Source: Geminicoccaceae bacterium (GTDB lineage: Bacteria > Pseudomonadota > Alphaproteobacteria > Geminicoccales > Geminicoccaceae). From it: a stretch of 64,000 bases of DNA. Below are positions 1-8,301 of this stretch, piece by piece. The notes below the pieces were generated by a model. It had not been told where the DNA came from. It did no database searches and saw nothing but the letters and a program-made list of their open reading frames with translations. The position numbers and the translations under genes are program-made. The stretch's first letter is position 1, and every line of letters begins with the position of its first letter. The stretch spans positions 24,455-88,454 of the forward strand of contig JANQNY010000078.1 in the NCBI GenBank assembly GCA_028279345.1, read 5' to 3'.

Positions 1-2
1 GC

Positions 3-275
3 AATGATGACGCCTATTTTAGCATAGAAAAGCGTAGTGGTTTTTCCGAAGATGCGTTTCAACAGACTCTCATTTACAGTGGTCGTATAGAAGATCGTGT
101 TAGAATAAGTTATAGAGAGTTTTACGGTGATACGGCGCGTCCGGCGTTTTCCAATGACGTGGATTACGATCTGTCTGAGTCGAACTTAATTTCGTATAAA
201 GGCGCTCGTATCGAAATACTGTCTGCTGACAACAGTTCGATCCGGTATCGAGTTCTCTCGAATTTCCGGTCCTAA
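3..275 (+). CDS. 3' end of an unrecognised protein (5' end outside window)
   Basis: An uninterrupted reading frame enters from the left edge and stops with TAA at 273-275, giving the last 90 residues of a protein. The tail is polar with alternating beta-like segments (for example VRISYREF, ARPAF, KGARIEIL, IRYRV), which suggests a small beta-rich domain, and there is no membrane segment. I do not recognise the family with certainty. Its base composition is far lower in GC (about 43% over the first 240 bases) than everything to the right, so the gene may be horizontally acquired. The start and any domains upstream are outside the window. Confidence 0.6.
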   Translation, partial: NDDAYFSIEKRSGFSEDAFQQTLIYSGRIEDRVRISYREFYGDTARPAFSNDVDYDLSESNLISYKGARIEILSADNSSIRYRVLSNFRS

Positions 276-597
276 GCAGCTGGCCGAACGCGTTGTCAGC
301 TGGCGTAAATCGCGGTTCGACGGGAACGATCTTTTGTGACGGACGCGAGAAATCTCTCGACGTCCTCGCCTTCGAGGGAGACAGTTACGTCAGGTGGTGG
401 GGGCAATTCGAGGAGTATGAGGAAGACAAGCGCCGCCGCCTTGGCGACGGCTCCACGGAGCCCCACCCTAACAGTACAAGTCCCTGAAGGTCGCCTGACG
501 GATTTGGGAAACGCTTCGGGAGCTGCGTGATCGCTCCCGGTGGCGATGTCGTACGTTGGCCGCCTACTCCACCTTGAGCCGTAGAGAGGTTTCACCG
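276..597. other. Gene-free stretch at a composition boundary
   Basis: Between the low-GC partial gene and the first GNAT gene I see no convincing gene. GC content rises abruptly within the first few dozen bases. A 99-codon minus-strand frame (296-595) contains one hydrophobic run and a proline run but has no recognisable family, so I do not call it. The motif CAGCTGG occurs twice near 279 and 297. A purine-rich Shine-Dalgarno-like stretch close to 585 belongs to the next gene. Confidence 0.4.
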
Positions 598-1122
598 GTG
601 TCTGACCTGACCACCGTTCCTCTCGCTACCGCGCGGCTGGCGTTGCGCTCGGTCGAGCTCGACGACGTGCCGACGCTCGTCGAACTCGCCAACGATCTCG
701 AAGTGGCGCGGCGGCTGAGCCGGCTACCGCATCCCTATGGCGAGGCCGATGCGGTCCGGTTCGTGACCGAGATCTCCCGACAGGGCGCGCACTGGAAGGT
801 TGTCGAGCGTGACGCCTCCATGGTCGGCATCGTTGGCTTGAACCCGCCGAACAGCGGTACTGCGGAACTGGGCTATTGGTATGGGCGTCGCTTCTGGGGC
901 CGCGGTTTCGCGACCGAAGCGGGGCGCCGCGTGGTCGCGTACGCATTGGAGGAAAGCGGGCTGGAGGCGCTCGTCTCCGGCTACTTCGCCGACAACGAGG
1001 CGTCGGGGCACGTGCTGCGCAAGGTCGGCTTCGTCGAGCAGAGACGCTCGCCCCGACGCTGCGAGGCGCTCGACCGGGACCTGCCGCACGTCGAGATGCT
1101 GCTGATCCGCGACGGGCGCTGA
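598..1122 (+). CDS. GNAT family N-acetyltransferase (RimJ/RimL type)
   Basis: A 174-residue acetyltransferase of the RimJ/RimL-like GNAT subfamily, which moves acetyl from acetyl-CoA to an amine. The fold signature runs from the N-terminal strand (TARLALRSVELDD) through GYWYGRRFWGRGFATEAGRRV, which holds the acetyl-CoA pyrophosphate-binding loop, to the C-terminal ASGHVLRKVGF segment typical of this group. I chose the GTG at 598 because a GAGAGG ribosome-binding site lies just upstream and because it begins at the domain edge; a TTG at 556 would add 14 residues without domain support. The gene stands alone, convergent with a second GNAT gene. The substrate cannot be told from sequence. Confidence 0.85.
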   Translation: MSDLTTVPLATARLALRSVELDDVPTLVELANDLEVARRLSRLPHPYGEADAVRFVTEISRQGAHWKVVERDASMVGIVGLNPPNSGTAELGYWYGRRFWGRGFATEAGRRVVAYALEESGLEALVSGYFADNEASGHVLRKVGFVEQRRSPRRCEALDRDLPHVEMLLIRDGR

Positions 1123-1125
1123 CCG

Positions 1126-1140
1126 GCAGCGCGGCGCTGC
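1126..1140. terminator. Small hairpin between convergent GNAT genes
   Basis: GCAGCGC and its complement GCGCTGC are separated by one base in the 23-base gap between two convergent genes, giving a compact GC-rich hairpin. It lacks a T tract, so it is at best a weak bidirectional terminator. Confidence 0.3.
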
Positions 1141-1145
1141 GGCGC

Positions 1146-1622
1146 TCAAAGCTGCAGGCGGTAGTAGCGCACGCTCTGGATGGGTTTGTGGTCGTAAGCC
1201 TCGCACTGCTCGAACCCGAGGCCCTCGTAGAGCCTGACGGCCTCCGGCATCCGGTCGGTGAGCGTCTCCAGCACGACCTCGACAAAGGCGGCGTTGCGCG
1301 CTCGCGTCATGGCGGCCGCCGAGAGCGCACGCGCGAGGCCCCGACCCCGCGCCTCGCGTTCCACATAGAGGCGCTTCAGCTCGGCGCGTGTCGCCGTGAG
1401 GGGGCGCAACGCGGCGACGCCCACGGCTCCTGGCCCGTGGCCTGCCAGCCACAGCCCGCCGCGCGGCGGTCGGTACGCCCCAGGCAGTTCCGCGAGTTCG
1501 GCATCGAACCCCTGGAAGCACAGCGGCACCTCGAGCCAAGCGGCGTAGCGCTCGAACAGGCGTCGTGCCTGGGCAACGGCTGCGGCGTCGTTCGGATCGA
1601 CCTCGGTGACCGGCGCGTTCAT
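1146..1622 (-). CDS. GNAT family N-acetyltransferase
   Basis: A 158-residue GNAT acetyltransferase. The core motif LYVEREARGRGLARAL carries the R/Q-x-x-G-x-G/A acetyl-CoA loop, followed by LETLTDRMPEAVRLYEGLGFEQ, the usual last helix and strand with the YEGLGF signature. The ATG at 1622 overlaps the TGA of the upstream hydrolase gene by four bases (ATGA), which fixes the start and indicates coupled translation with the hydrolase and the exporter further upstream. Its N-terminal half is otherwise unremarkable. The acetyl acceptor is unknown; a small-molecule amine, possibly one also handled by the exporter, is a guess from context. Confidence 0.83.
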   Translation of the reverse strand: MNAPVTEVDPNDAAAVAQARRLFERYAAWLEVPLCFQGFDAELAELPGAYRPPRGGLWLAGHGPGAVGVAALRPLTATRAELKRLYVEREARGRGLARALSAAAMTRARNAAFVEVVLETLTDRMPEAVRLYEGLGFEQCEAYDHKPIQSVRYYRLQL

Positions 1623-2503
1623 CGGCCGACGAAGAAGCGGTCGAAGGCGGCGAGCACGCCATTCGGGCACTCTTCGGCCAGGTAGTGGCCGCAGGGCAGG
1701 GCCTCCCCTTCCACGCTGTAAGGCTCCGCATGTTTCACGCGCCAAGTCTCTCTAACGTCGAAGTGGCGGTGCATGAGACCCTGCTCGCCCCAAAGGACCA
1801 GAAGCGGGCACTCGATCCGCGCTTGCTCGTCGCCGCGGTCGTGCTCGAGGTCGATCGTCGCGGCCGCGCGGTAGTCCTCGCACATCGCGTGGACGGTCGC
1901 CGGGTCCTGGATGCAGCGCTCGTACTCGGCAAGCACCGCCGGCGGGAAGGCGTCGGCGGCACTCCCCCAGCGGGCGAGCTTGGCATGCAGGTAGGTGATC
2001 GGTGCGGCGTTGATGAGGTCCTCCGGCAATGGCGCCGGCTGCGCCAGAAAGAACCAGTGATAGTAGCCCATGGCGAGCGCCATGTTGGTGGCCTCGAACA
2101 GGGTGCGCGTCGGCACGATGTCGAGCAGTGCCAGTCGCTCAACGCGGTCCGCATGGTCGAGTGCCAGGCGATGCGCCACTCGGCCGCCACGATCGTGGGC
2201 GCCGAGCTGGAAGCGCTCGAAGCCGAACTCGGCCATCAGTTCGACCATGTCTCGGGCCACGGCGCGCTTGGCGTAGCCGGCGTGACGCGCGTCGTCCTCC
2301 GGCTTGCTGCTGTCGCCATAGCCGGGGAGATCCGCGCAGACGACGGTAAACCGCTCGGCGAGCGTCGGCGCCACCGCGTGCCACATCACGTGCGTCTGCG
2401 GAAAGCCGTGCAGTAGCAGCAATGGCGGTCCTTCACCGCCGATGCGGGCGTTGATGATCCCAGCGGCGACGTCGACACGGCGTTGCGTGAAGCCTTCGAA
2501 CAC
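1619..2503 (-). CDS. Alpha/beta hydrolase, haloacetate/fluoroacetate dehalogenase family
   Basis: A 294-residue alpha/beta hydrolase. The HGFPQ oxyanion region is near residue 32, and the nucleophile motif GAHDRGGR places an aspartate at 104 with arginines at 105 and 108, as in haloacetate dehalogenases where the two arginines hold the carboxylate. The histidine-tryptophan pair at 149-150 (HWFFLAQP) and a tyrosine near 211 match the halide pocket of fluoroacetate dehalogenase, and H273 (CGHYLAEE) fits the general base. The Asp nucleophile rather than Ser rules out an ordinary esterase. Epoxide hydrolase is the main alternative. The gene begins with GTG, overlapping the exporter stop by one base. 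Real substrates in this family range beyond fluoroacetate, so the exact reaction is inferred. Confidence 0.82.
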   Translation of the reverse strand: MFEGFTQRRVDVAAGIINARIGGEGPPLLLLHGFPQTHVMWHAVAPTLAERFTVVCADLPGYGDSSKPEDDARHAGYAKRAVARDMVELMAEFGFERFQLGAHDRGGRVAHRLALDHADRVERLALLDIVPTRTLFEATNMALAMGYYHWFFLAQPAPLPEDLINAAPITYLHAKLARWGSAADAFPPAVLAEYERCIQDPATVHAMCEDYRAAATIDLEHDRGDEQARIECPLLVLWGEQGLMHRHFDVRETWRVKHAEPYSVEGEALPCGHYLAEECPNGVLAAFDRFFVGR

Positions 2504-3423
2504 TAGGCCTCCCCCCGGAGTGGCTCGGTCGCAGGCGGCCGGCTGACGAGCCAGATGCCGACGGCGACGAGCGCCGCGGCCGCCAGATGATAGGGCCTCA
2601 GCGGCTCGCCCAGAAACAGGATGGCGAGGACCGCGCCATAGATCGGGACGAGATTGGTGAACACGCCCCCTGCTTGCGGCCCGAGGACGCGAACACCCGC
2701 ACTCCAGGCGATGTAGGCGAGGACCGACGGGAACAGCACCAGGTAAGCGAGCCCGATCCCCACCTCCGGCGACCACACCAGGTTGAACTCGCGGATGGTG
2801 TAGGTGGTCAACGAGAGTGCCAGACCGGGGAGGATGGTCGCCAGCAGGAACGGCAGGTTGGGGATGTCGCGCGGGCGGTAGCGCAGCAGCACAGTGTAGA
2901 GCGCCCAGAAGAAGATCGCGGCGATCTGGAGGACATCGCCCATCGCCGCCTTGAGCTGAACGAGGGCCGCCAGTTCGCCCCGCGTGACGATGAGGATTGC
3001 GCCCAAGATCGACAGGGCTAGGCCCAGCGCCTGCCAGCGGTCGATGCGGTCGCCCGAGATGGCCCAAGCGATCAGCACCGTGTAGAGCGGCGTCATCGCC
3101 GAAAGCACCGCGACGTTGAGCACCGTGGTGTGGGCGAGTGCCGTGTACTGCAGCAGGTGGAAGCAGCCGAGGCCGCTGAGGCCGAGGGCGAGGATCAGCC
3201 GGCGCTCGCGCCACAGGCCCGCGCGATGCCGCCAGAAGCTGCCGCCACAGAAGAGCGCCAAGAGCACCGCAGCACAACCCCAGCGGGCGACGTTGATCGT
3301 CGTTGGATCGACCGCACCGGCGAGCGTGCGGCCGACGACCAAATTGCCGCCCCAGGTGAGGGGCGCGAACGCCAAAAGGCAGTAGGCGAGGAAAACCGCG
3401 GACCGTTCCCGATCCCGGCTCAC
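2503..3423 (-). CDS. EamA-family (DMT superfamily) transporter
   Basis: A 306-residue integral inner-membrane protein with ten predicted hydrophobic helices arranged as two EamA repeats. The first repeat starts with the diagnostic TWGGNLVVGR motif near residue 23, and the second shows WSAGVRVLGPQAGGVF and LFLGEPLRPYH, typical of the DMT drug/metabolite exporters. It is first in a three-gene unit: its TAG shares a base with the GTG of the dehalogenase-like gene, which in turn overlaps a GNAT gene. The start is GTG without a strong ribosome-binding site, so a few residues at the N-terminus are uncertain. Members export amino acids, their derivatives or small metabolites; the cargo here is unknown. 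Confidence 0.85.
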   Translation of the reverse strand: MSRDRERSAVFLAYCLLAFAPLTWGGNLVVGRTLAGAVDPTTINVARWGCAAVLLALFCGGSFWRHRAGLWRERRLILALGLSGLGCFHLLQYTALAHTTVLNVAVLSAMTPLYTVLIAWAISGDRIDRWQALGLALSILGAILIVTRGELAALVQLKAAMGDVLQIAAIFFWALYTVLLRYRPRDIPNLPFLLATILPGLALSLTTYTIREFNLVWSPEVGIGLAYLVLFPSVLAYIAWSAGVRVLGPQAGGVFTNLVPIYGAVLAILFLGEPLRPYHLAAAALVAVGIWLVSRPPATEPLRGEA

Positions 3424-3591
3424 CAGAATTTCTTCGCACGGGTTCGCTGGGGCAACTGCTCAAGTTCCTCCGCTGATCGGCGGGACTATGGCGCCCCGGG
3501 CAGGGTTGATCCACGCCGGTTGGCGCAGGCGTGGCTTGCACGCGCGGTCCGCTCGGCTTGACCGAGACCGCGCGAGTTCCACTCTACGCGC

Positions 3592-4266
3592 ATGAACCCG
3601 GTCACCGCTGTCATGGAGCGTCTCGCTGCCGCCGCGCGGACACCCGTCACCGATGTCGGCGTCAAGCGTCGCCGGAGCGCCTTCCAGAGCCTCGTCGCCT
3701 GCTTGTTGAGCGCGCAGTCGCGCGACGCCAATACGAAGAAGGCGGCCGATGCTCTCTTTGCGGCCGCGGCGACCCCGGCGGCGATCTTGGCACTCGACGA
3801 GGCGAGGATCGCCGAGTTGATCCGCCCCTGTGGGCTCTACAACTCCAAGGCGCGCAACCTGAAGCGCCTCTGCCGGGATCTGCTCGACCGCCATGGCGGC
3901 GAGGTGCCCAGCGATCGGGAGGGCTTGATGGCGCTGCCGGGCATCGGCCGGAAGTGCGCCGACATCATGCTGCGCTTCGTCTATGGCGAGCCCGTGATCG
4001 CCGTCGACACGCACGTCTTTCGGGCCGCCCGACGGCTCGGTCTCTCGCAGGCATCCACGGCGGATGGCGTCGCCCGCGACCTCGAGGCTACGGTGCCGGC
4101 GCGGTTCAAGCACGACGCGCACCTACTCCTGTTGGAGCACGGCAAGCGCATCTGTCGGTCGCGACAACCGCGTTGCGACGCTTGCGTCCTTGCCGAGCTT
4201 TGCCCATCAGCGCGCACGGCGGCGCCGATGCGCGTCGCGCGGGCGAGCGGGGTATCGCAAGGATGA
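3592..4266 (+). CDS. nth: Endonuclease III-type DNA glycosylase/AP lyase
   Basis: A 224-residue HhH-GPD glycosylase that removes oxidised pyrimidines in base excision repair. The helix-hairpin-helix LPGIGRKCAD carries catalytic lysine 121, and aspartate 139 lies in VDTHV. A C-terminal cluster motif C188-x6-C195-x2-C198-x5-C204 binds the 4Fe-4S cluster. Length matches bacterial Nth. Sequence detail resembles endonuclease III but is not the usual housekeeping neighbourhood, so it could be a second Nth-like copy with altered specificity. Its TGA overlaps the start of the nitroreductase gene (ATGATGA-type junction), implying cotranslation. Confidence 0.9.
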   Translation: MNPVTAVMERLAAAARTPVTDVGVKRRRSAFQSLVACLLSAQSRDANTKKAADALFAAAATPAAILALDEARIAELIRPCGLYNSKARNLKRLCRDLLDRHGGEVPSDREGLMALPGIGRKCADIMLRFVYGEPVIAVDTHVFRAARRLGLSQASTADGVARDLEATVPARFKHDAHLLLLEHGKRICRSRQPRCDACVLAELCPSARTAAPMRVARASGVSQG

Positions 4267-4931
4267 TGGATGTCGAGGAGGCGATCACAGGCAGGCGCTC
4301 GATCCGTCGGTTCTTGGATGAGTCGGTCCCGCGCCCGCTCGTCGAGCATATCCTGGAGGTGTCGGCTCGCGCGCCCAGTGGCGCCAACATGCAACCGTGG
4401 ATCGTCCACGTCGTGACCGGGGCGTCGCGCGCCCGGGTGGGTGACGCGGTCCGCGACGCGGCGCGCAGTGGCCGCAGGAGCCCAGACTACGTCTACTATC
4501 CCGACGAGTTCTTCGAACCCTTCAAGAGCCGGCGCCGCAAGATCGGCTTCGATCTCTACGCGCTCCTGGGCATCGGCCGCGATGACGCCGCGGCGCGGGC
4601 GCGTCAGAGCGAGGCGAACTTCGCTTTCTTCGGCGCGCCAGTTGGCCTGTTCGTTACGGTCAACCGCAGGCTCAACCCCGGCAGCTGGCTCGACTGCTTC
4701 ATGTTCATCCAGAACCTGCTGCTGGTTGCGCGCGGCCATCGCCTCGAGACCTGCGCGCAAGCCTCGTGGATCCCCTATGCCGGCACCGTGCGGCAGACGC
4801 TGGGCATCAACGAGGAGGAGGTGCTCCTCTGCGGCATTGCCTTGGGCTATCCCGACCCCGACGCGCCGGAGAACGCGCTCGCCACCGAACGAGCGCCGGT
4901 GGAGACGTTCACCACCTGGCACGGTGCGTAG
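4263..4931 (+). CDS. Nitroreductase family protein
   Basis: A 222-residue FMN-dependent nitroreductase-fold enzyme. The N-terminal RRSIRRF motif and APSGANMQPW form the FMN-binding signature, and the C-terminal GIALGYPDPDAPEN is the classic tail that contacts FMN phosphate. Members reduce nitroaromatics, quinones or enones with NAD(P)H as cytosolic dimers. Two in-frame ATG codons (4263 and 4266) overlap the nth stop, so expression is coupled to the repair glycosylase. The combination of a repair enzyme for oxidised bases and a redox flavoenzyme is suggestive of oxidative or nitro-compound stress, but that is inference. Confidence 0.87.
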   Translation: MMDVEEAITGRRSIRRFLDESVPRPLVEHILEVSARAPSGANMQPWIVHVVTGASRARVGDAVRDAARSGRRSPDYVYYPDEFFEPFKSRRRKIGFDLYALLGIGRDDAAARARQSEANFAFFGAPVGLFVTVNRRLNPGSWLDCFMFIQNLLLVARGHRLETCAQASWIPYAGTVRQTLGINEEEVLLCGIALGYPDPDAPENALATERAPVETFTTWHGA

Positions 4932-5145
4932 CGAGGTCGGCCTTGGCGCTCAGTCGCACGCAGCGCGCTGCTACATCGCGCACGGCGGCGGTTCCGCTGC
5001 GGCGAGGCGCTCCGCACATTGCAGCACCGTGCAGCCGTGCAACGTGGTGGCAGACCTCCCCCGAGCGGTCATTCCGCCCGGCTAGCCGGGTGAGCTGTCG
5101 TGGGCGAGGCTAAGCGGGCGCTGCGCAGAATCCGGGTCGTGACCG

Positions 5146-6732
5146 TCAATCGGCCTGCCCGATCCTGCCGACATGCCGGAGCGCTACTGCCGCAAGGATG
5201 ACAAGGGCAGTTACGGTGACTGCGCTGAAGACAGCCGCGCCTTCGAAGCCTCCCATGAACGCGATCTGCGCTGATTCAATCAGCCCAGCAGGCAACGCCG
5301 GCGCGATGGCCGTTGCCGCCCAGAGGCTGTCGCTCACCGCTTCGCTCGCACCCTCGGCCAAGTTGTCCGGCAAGTGCTCCAGCATGGTGCGGCGATAGAT
5401 GGCGGTGGATAGGCTGCCAAGTATCGCGATGCCGAGTGAGACCCCCAGGTCCTGAACGGTCTCGGACATCGCCGAGGCTGAGCCCGCCTTGTCGGGCGGT
5501 GCGGCTCCGACGACCAGATTGGTGCCCAGCGCAGCGATGGTCCCCAGCCCGAGGTAGGCGAGCGAGAAGCCAGCAACGACCATGGCGACGGCTGCTCGTC
5601 CCTCGCCCAACTGGGTGAGCATCACATAGCCGACGACCGACAGACCAAGTGCACCGGCAACGACGAAGCCTGGCCGCACATGCCGTGCGACGAGCGGTGC
5701 GCCGAGACCGGCTGCGACCATGGCGAGCGCGGGTGGCCCCATCCACAAGCCAGCAACCAAAGGCGAGAAGCCCGCTACGAGCTGGAGATACTGCGTGACC
5801 AGCAACATCGTTCCGCCGACGGCAATCAGCCCGAAGAGCAGCACGATCAGGGCTACGGAAAAGGCTCGGTTGCCAAACAGGCTCATGTCGAGCAGCGGAT
5901 CGGCCAGCCGCCGTTGCCGCCGGACGAAGAGCACTGCAAAGCAGAAACCTACGGCGATCGCGGCGACTGCATCGGTGACATAGCCATACTTGGCAATCTG
6001 CTTGATGCCGTAGATCACTGGCAGCATTGCGGCGAGCGAGAGTGCCACGCTGAAGAGGTCGATCCGCCCCGCGTCCGGCGCGCGATACTCGGGCAACAGC
6101 ACTGGCGCGAGCACCAGCAAGAGCCCGACAACCGGCACGGCGAGCAGAAAGCCCGCACCCCACCAGAAGTGTTCGAGCAGCGCCCCGCCCACGACCGGTC
6201 CGGCTGCCATGCCGAGGGCAAACATGGTCGCCCACACACCGAAGCCGAGCGCCCGTTGGCGGGGATCGGCAAAGAGATTGCTGATGAGTGCAAGGGTGGA
6301 GGGCATCAGCGTTGCACCGGCGACGCCGAGCGCCGCTCTCGCCGCGATCAGCATCAAGGCGCTGGTCGAAAAGGCCGCGATCACGGAAGCAACGGCGAAC
6401 GCAGCGGCGCCAACCATCAGGAGTTTGCGCCGGCCGATGCGGTCGCCGAGCGTTCCCATGGTGATCAGGAAGCCCGCGATCATGAAGCCATACGCGTCCA
6501 TGATCCACAGCGCCTCGGTGCTCGTCGGCTGCAGATCGGTAGCGAGCGCCGGCAGCGCCAGATGAAGCAGCGTTAGATCGAGGCCGAGCAGAATGGTTGG
6601 CAACGCCAACAGCGCCAGTCCCAGCCATTCCCGTGGGCCGGCCTTGGCAGCCGATGGTGTCTCGCCTCGGACTGCCGCTTCGGGGTTCGAAGCCCCAGCC
6701 TTCCGCACAACGTCGTCGCAGTGATCCGTCAT
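5146..6732 (-). CDS. MFS transporter, DHA2 (14-TM) drug exporter family
   Basis: A 528-residue major facilitator of the EmrB/QacA/SmvA type. After a ~35-residue polar N-terminus come fourteen hydrophobic helices. Motif A (GTLGDRIGRRKLL) follows TM2, and motif C-like glycines (GVAGATLMPSTLALI) sit in the TM5 region, as in proton-drug antiporters. Start ATG at 6732 is fixed by an upstream GGAGG; an open frame extends further upstream but without a start signal. The gene is divergent from an MmyB-type regulator across an 85-base gap that holds a dyad and direct repeats, so it is probably repressed or activated by that protein. Substrates are likely lipophilic or cationic toxic compounds; not determinable here. 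Confidence 0.9.
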   Translation of the reverse strand: MTDHCDDVVRKAGASNPEAAVRGETPSAAKAGPREWLGLALLALPTILLGLDLTLLHLALPALATDLQPTSTEALWIMDAYGFMIAGFLITMGTLGDRIGRRKLLMVGAAAFAVASVIAAFSTSALMLIAARAALGVAGATLMPSTLALISNLFADPRQRALGFGVWATMFALGMAAGPVVGGALLEHFWWGAGFLLAVPVVGLLLVLAPVLLPEYRAPDAGRIDLFSVALSLAAMLPVIYGIKQIAKYGYVTDAVAAIAVGFCFAVLFVRRQRRLADPLLDMSLFGNRAFSVALIVLLFGLIAVGGTMLLVTQYLQLVAGFSPLVAGLWMGPPALAMVAAGLGAPLVARHVRPGFVVAGALGLSVVGYVMLTQLGEGRAAVAMVVAGFSLAYLGLGTIAALGTNLVVGAAPPDKAGSASAMSETVQDLGVSLGIAILGSLSTAIYRRTMLEHLPDNLAEGASEAVSDSLWAATAIAPALPAGLIESAQIAFMGGFEGAAVFSAVTVTALVILAAVALRHVGRIGQAD

Positions 6733-6772
6733 TTCGCCTCCGTGTAGAGGCCTACAATCCGGGCGGATCCTG

Positions 6773-6804
6773 CCTATTACTATGTAGGAAGTTATCCTAT
6801 TACT
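6773..6804. promoter_or_regulatory. Putative operator between exporter and regulator
   Basis: The 85-base divergent intergenic region contains the dyad TAGGA-N5-TCCTA (6785-6799) embedded between two direct copies of CCTATTACT (6773-6781 and 6796-6804) spaced 23 bases, about two helical turns. The position between a divergent exporter and its adjacent regulator gene is typical for an operator. The base composition is AT-rich relative to surroundings, as expected for a promoter. Confidence 0.45.
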
Positions 6805-6817
6805 GGGAGCAATACTC

Positions 6818-7609
6818 TTGTCCGGCCGCGCTCTTGCGCGCACACGAAGTGATCTCTCGCACTTCGTCATGCGCCACCGAAGAAAGCTCACACCCGACGC
6901 TGTCGGTCTGCCCGCTGCCGGAAGCCGGCGTACACCGGGCCTGAGGCGCGAGGAAGTGGCCGCGCTCGCGGGTGTCGGGCTTACCTGGTACACGTGGTTT
7001 GAGCAGGGTCGCGACATCCAGGTCTCGGAGAGCTTTCTGCTGAACGTCGCGAAGGCGCTAAGGCTGGATGACGCCGAATGCACCCACCTCTTCCTGCTAG
7101 CTCATCGACGCCCGCCACCACCGGAGGCCTGTCAATGGTCGACCGTTGGCCCGCTGGTCCAGCAACTGCTGGACGATCTGCCGGCGCGGCCGGCTTATGT
7201 CTTGAATCTGCGGTGGGACGTCATCGCGTGGAACGGGACGGCCGACCGGTTGTTCGATTTCGCCAGCCGACCGCACCGAGACCGCAATATCGTGCGTATG
7301 GTCTTTGCCGATCCGGACTTGCGGCGCCGCTTGCCGGCGTGGCGGGAGGATGCCCCCCGCCTGCTCGCGCAATTCCGCTGCGATCTGGCGGGCGCACCGG
7401 ACGATCCGGGTATGCTTTGGCTGATCGACGAGTTGAAACTCGTGTCGCCTGATTTTCGACGTTGGATCGAGCAGCCGAGCAAGGAAAACTACAGCTGGGG
7501 GCTTGGAACCATACTCGGCAACGACGGCAAGCGACGTCGTTTCAGCCATCAGATGCTAACGGTGGACGAACACCGCTACCTGAAGATGGTCGTGTACTTC
7601 CAGCAGTAA
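6818..7609 (+). CDS. Helix-turn-helix regulator, MmyB-like (XRE plus ligand domain)
   Basis: A 263-residue transcription factor. Residues ~10-80 form an XRE-type helix-turn-helix with the signature RRTPGLRREEVAALAGVGLTWYTWFEQGR, very characteristic of this family, and the remaining two thirds (from about LVQQLLDDLPARPAYVLNLRWDVIAWN) match the MmyB-like ligand-binding domain, which binds fatty-acid-like or other small ligands in known members. The first usable codon is TTG at 6818 with a GGGAG sequence upstream; an internal ATG at 6869 would cut into the first helix. Divergent location from the MFS exporter suggests that it controls it and itself. Confidence 0.87.
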   Translation: MSGRALARTRSDLSHFVMRHRRKLTPDAVGLPAAGSRRTPGLRREEVAALAGVGLTWYTWFEQGRDIQVSESFLLNVAKALRLDDAECTHLFLLAHRRPPPPEACQWSTVGPLVQQLLDDLPARPAYVLNLRWDVIAWNGTADRLFDFASRPHRDRNIVRMVFADPDLRRRLPAWREDAPRLLAQFRCDLAGAPDDPGMLWLIDELKLVSPDFRRWIEQPSKENYSWGLGTILGNDGKRRRFSHQMLTVDEHRYLKMVVYFQQ

Positions 7610-7692
7610 GTCGTGGTCTGGAGCCTTAGGATCGTGACGACAATGGACGTTTCCGCGAACGTTTGTCCGTGCCAAATCGAGGTGCCGGTGGT

Positions 7693-8301
7693 TCACGGCA
7701 CTTGCAACGGCACGCGGCCGATCGGGATGGCCGGCGGCAGGCCCCACTCGCGGCCGGCGTCTGAGAGTAGGCACCAGACATGATCGGCGTGCGAGCGCCG
7801 GACGAACAGGCGGAACACCGGGTCCTCTGCGGTGAGCCAAAGCCAGATCGATGACTTGGCGAGCATCGTTGCGACAGCCGTGCCTGCGGCGAAGGCCCGC
7901 GGGTGCAGGTCGATAGTGACGAGCTTGGCGAGTAGGTTGCGAGCGTGGCGTCCGCCGATCTCGATCCCCGCATAGGCATCGCTAACGTCGACAAGCTGGT
8001 AGTGCTGTTCGGCGAGGCCGGCGCGCAGGCGCTCGCGCAACCGCGTCGGCTCCGCGGCGGTGATGAGGACCCATTCATCCGGACCCAGCCAAAGCGCTTC
8101 GAGGTCGTCGCCGATGCCGGTCGTTCCAACAGCTCGCGGGAGGTCGACCCCGGTGGCGAGCCGGAACGGCTCGGCAGCGGCTTCCGGCTCACAGCGGAGG
8201 ATCAAGAGGCCTGCGGGCGCGTGCTCGGCGAGCCGCGCCTCGTCGCCCACGACGATCGGGTCGCGGTGGCCCAAGGGTGTGCGTTCGACGGGTGCGCTCA
8301 C
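7693..8301 (-). CDS. soxG: Sarcosine oxidase gamma subunit
   Basis: A 202-residue GcvT-like small subunit of heterotetrameric sarcosine oxidase, which demethylates sarcosine to glycine and passes the methyl group to tetrahydrofolate. Features are ATGVDLPRAVGTTG near the N-terminus, the strongly conserved WLGPDEWVL around residue 70, and DVSDAY followed by the C-terminal FRLFVRRSHADHVWCLL segment. It starts with GTG overlapping the soxA stop by four bases and is last in soxBDAG. No terminator is evident in the 83-base convergent gap to the MmyB-type regulator gene. Confidence 0.93.
   Translation of the reverse strand: MSAPVERTPLGHRDPIVVGDEARLAEHAPAGLLILRCEPEAAAEPFRLATGVDLPRAVGTTGIGDDLEALWLGPDEWVLITAAEPTRLRERLRAGLAEQHYQLVDVSDAYAGIEIGGRHARNLLAKLVTIDLHPRAFAAGTAVATMLAKSSIWLWLTAEDPVFRLFVRRSHADHVWCLLSDAGREWGLPPAIPIGRVPLQVP

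Noticed and set aside
273..310. Possible integron attC-like site after the low-GC gene, with repeated CAGCTGG
   Set aside because: The expected GTTRRRY/RYYYAAC core sites are not present and no second site was seen.
296..595. Minus-strand 99-codon frame with a hydrophobic run
   Set aside because: No ribosome-binding site, no recognisable family, and it straddles the composition boundary; not strong enough to call.
724..1731. Long minus-strand frame of 335 codons across the two GNAT genes
   Set aside because: Arginine-rich shadow translation overlapping two genes with clear family motifs.
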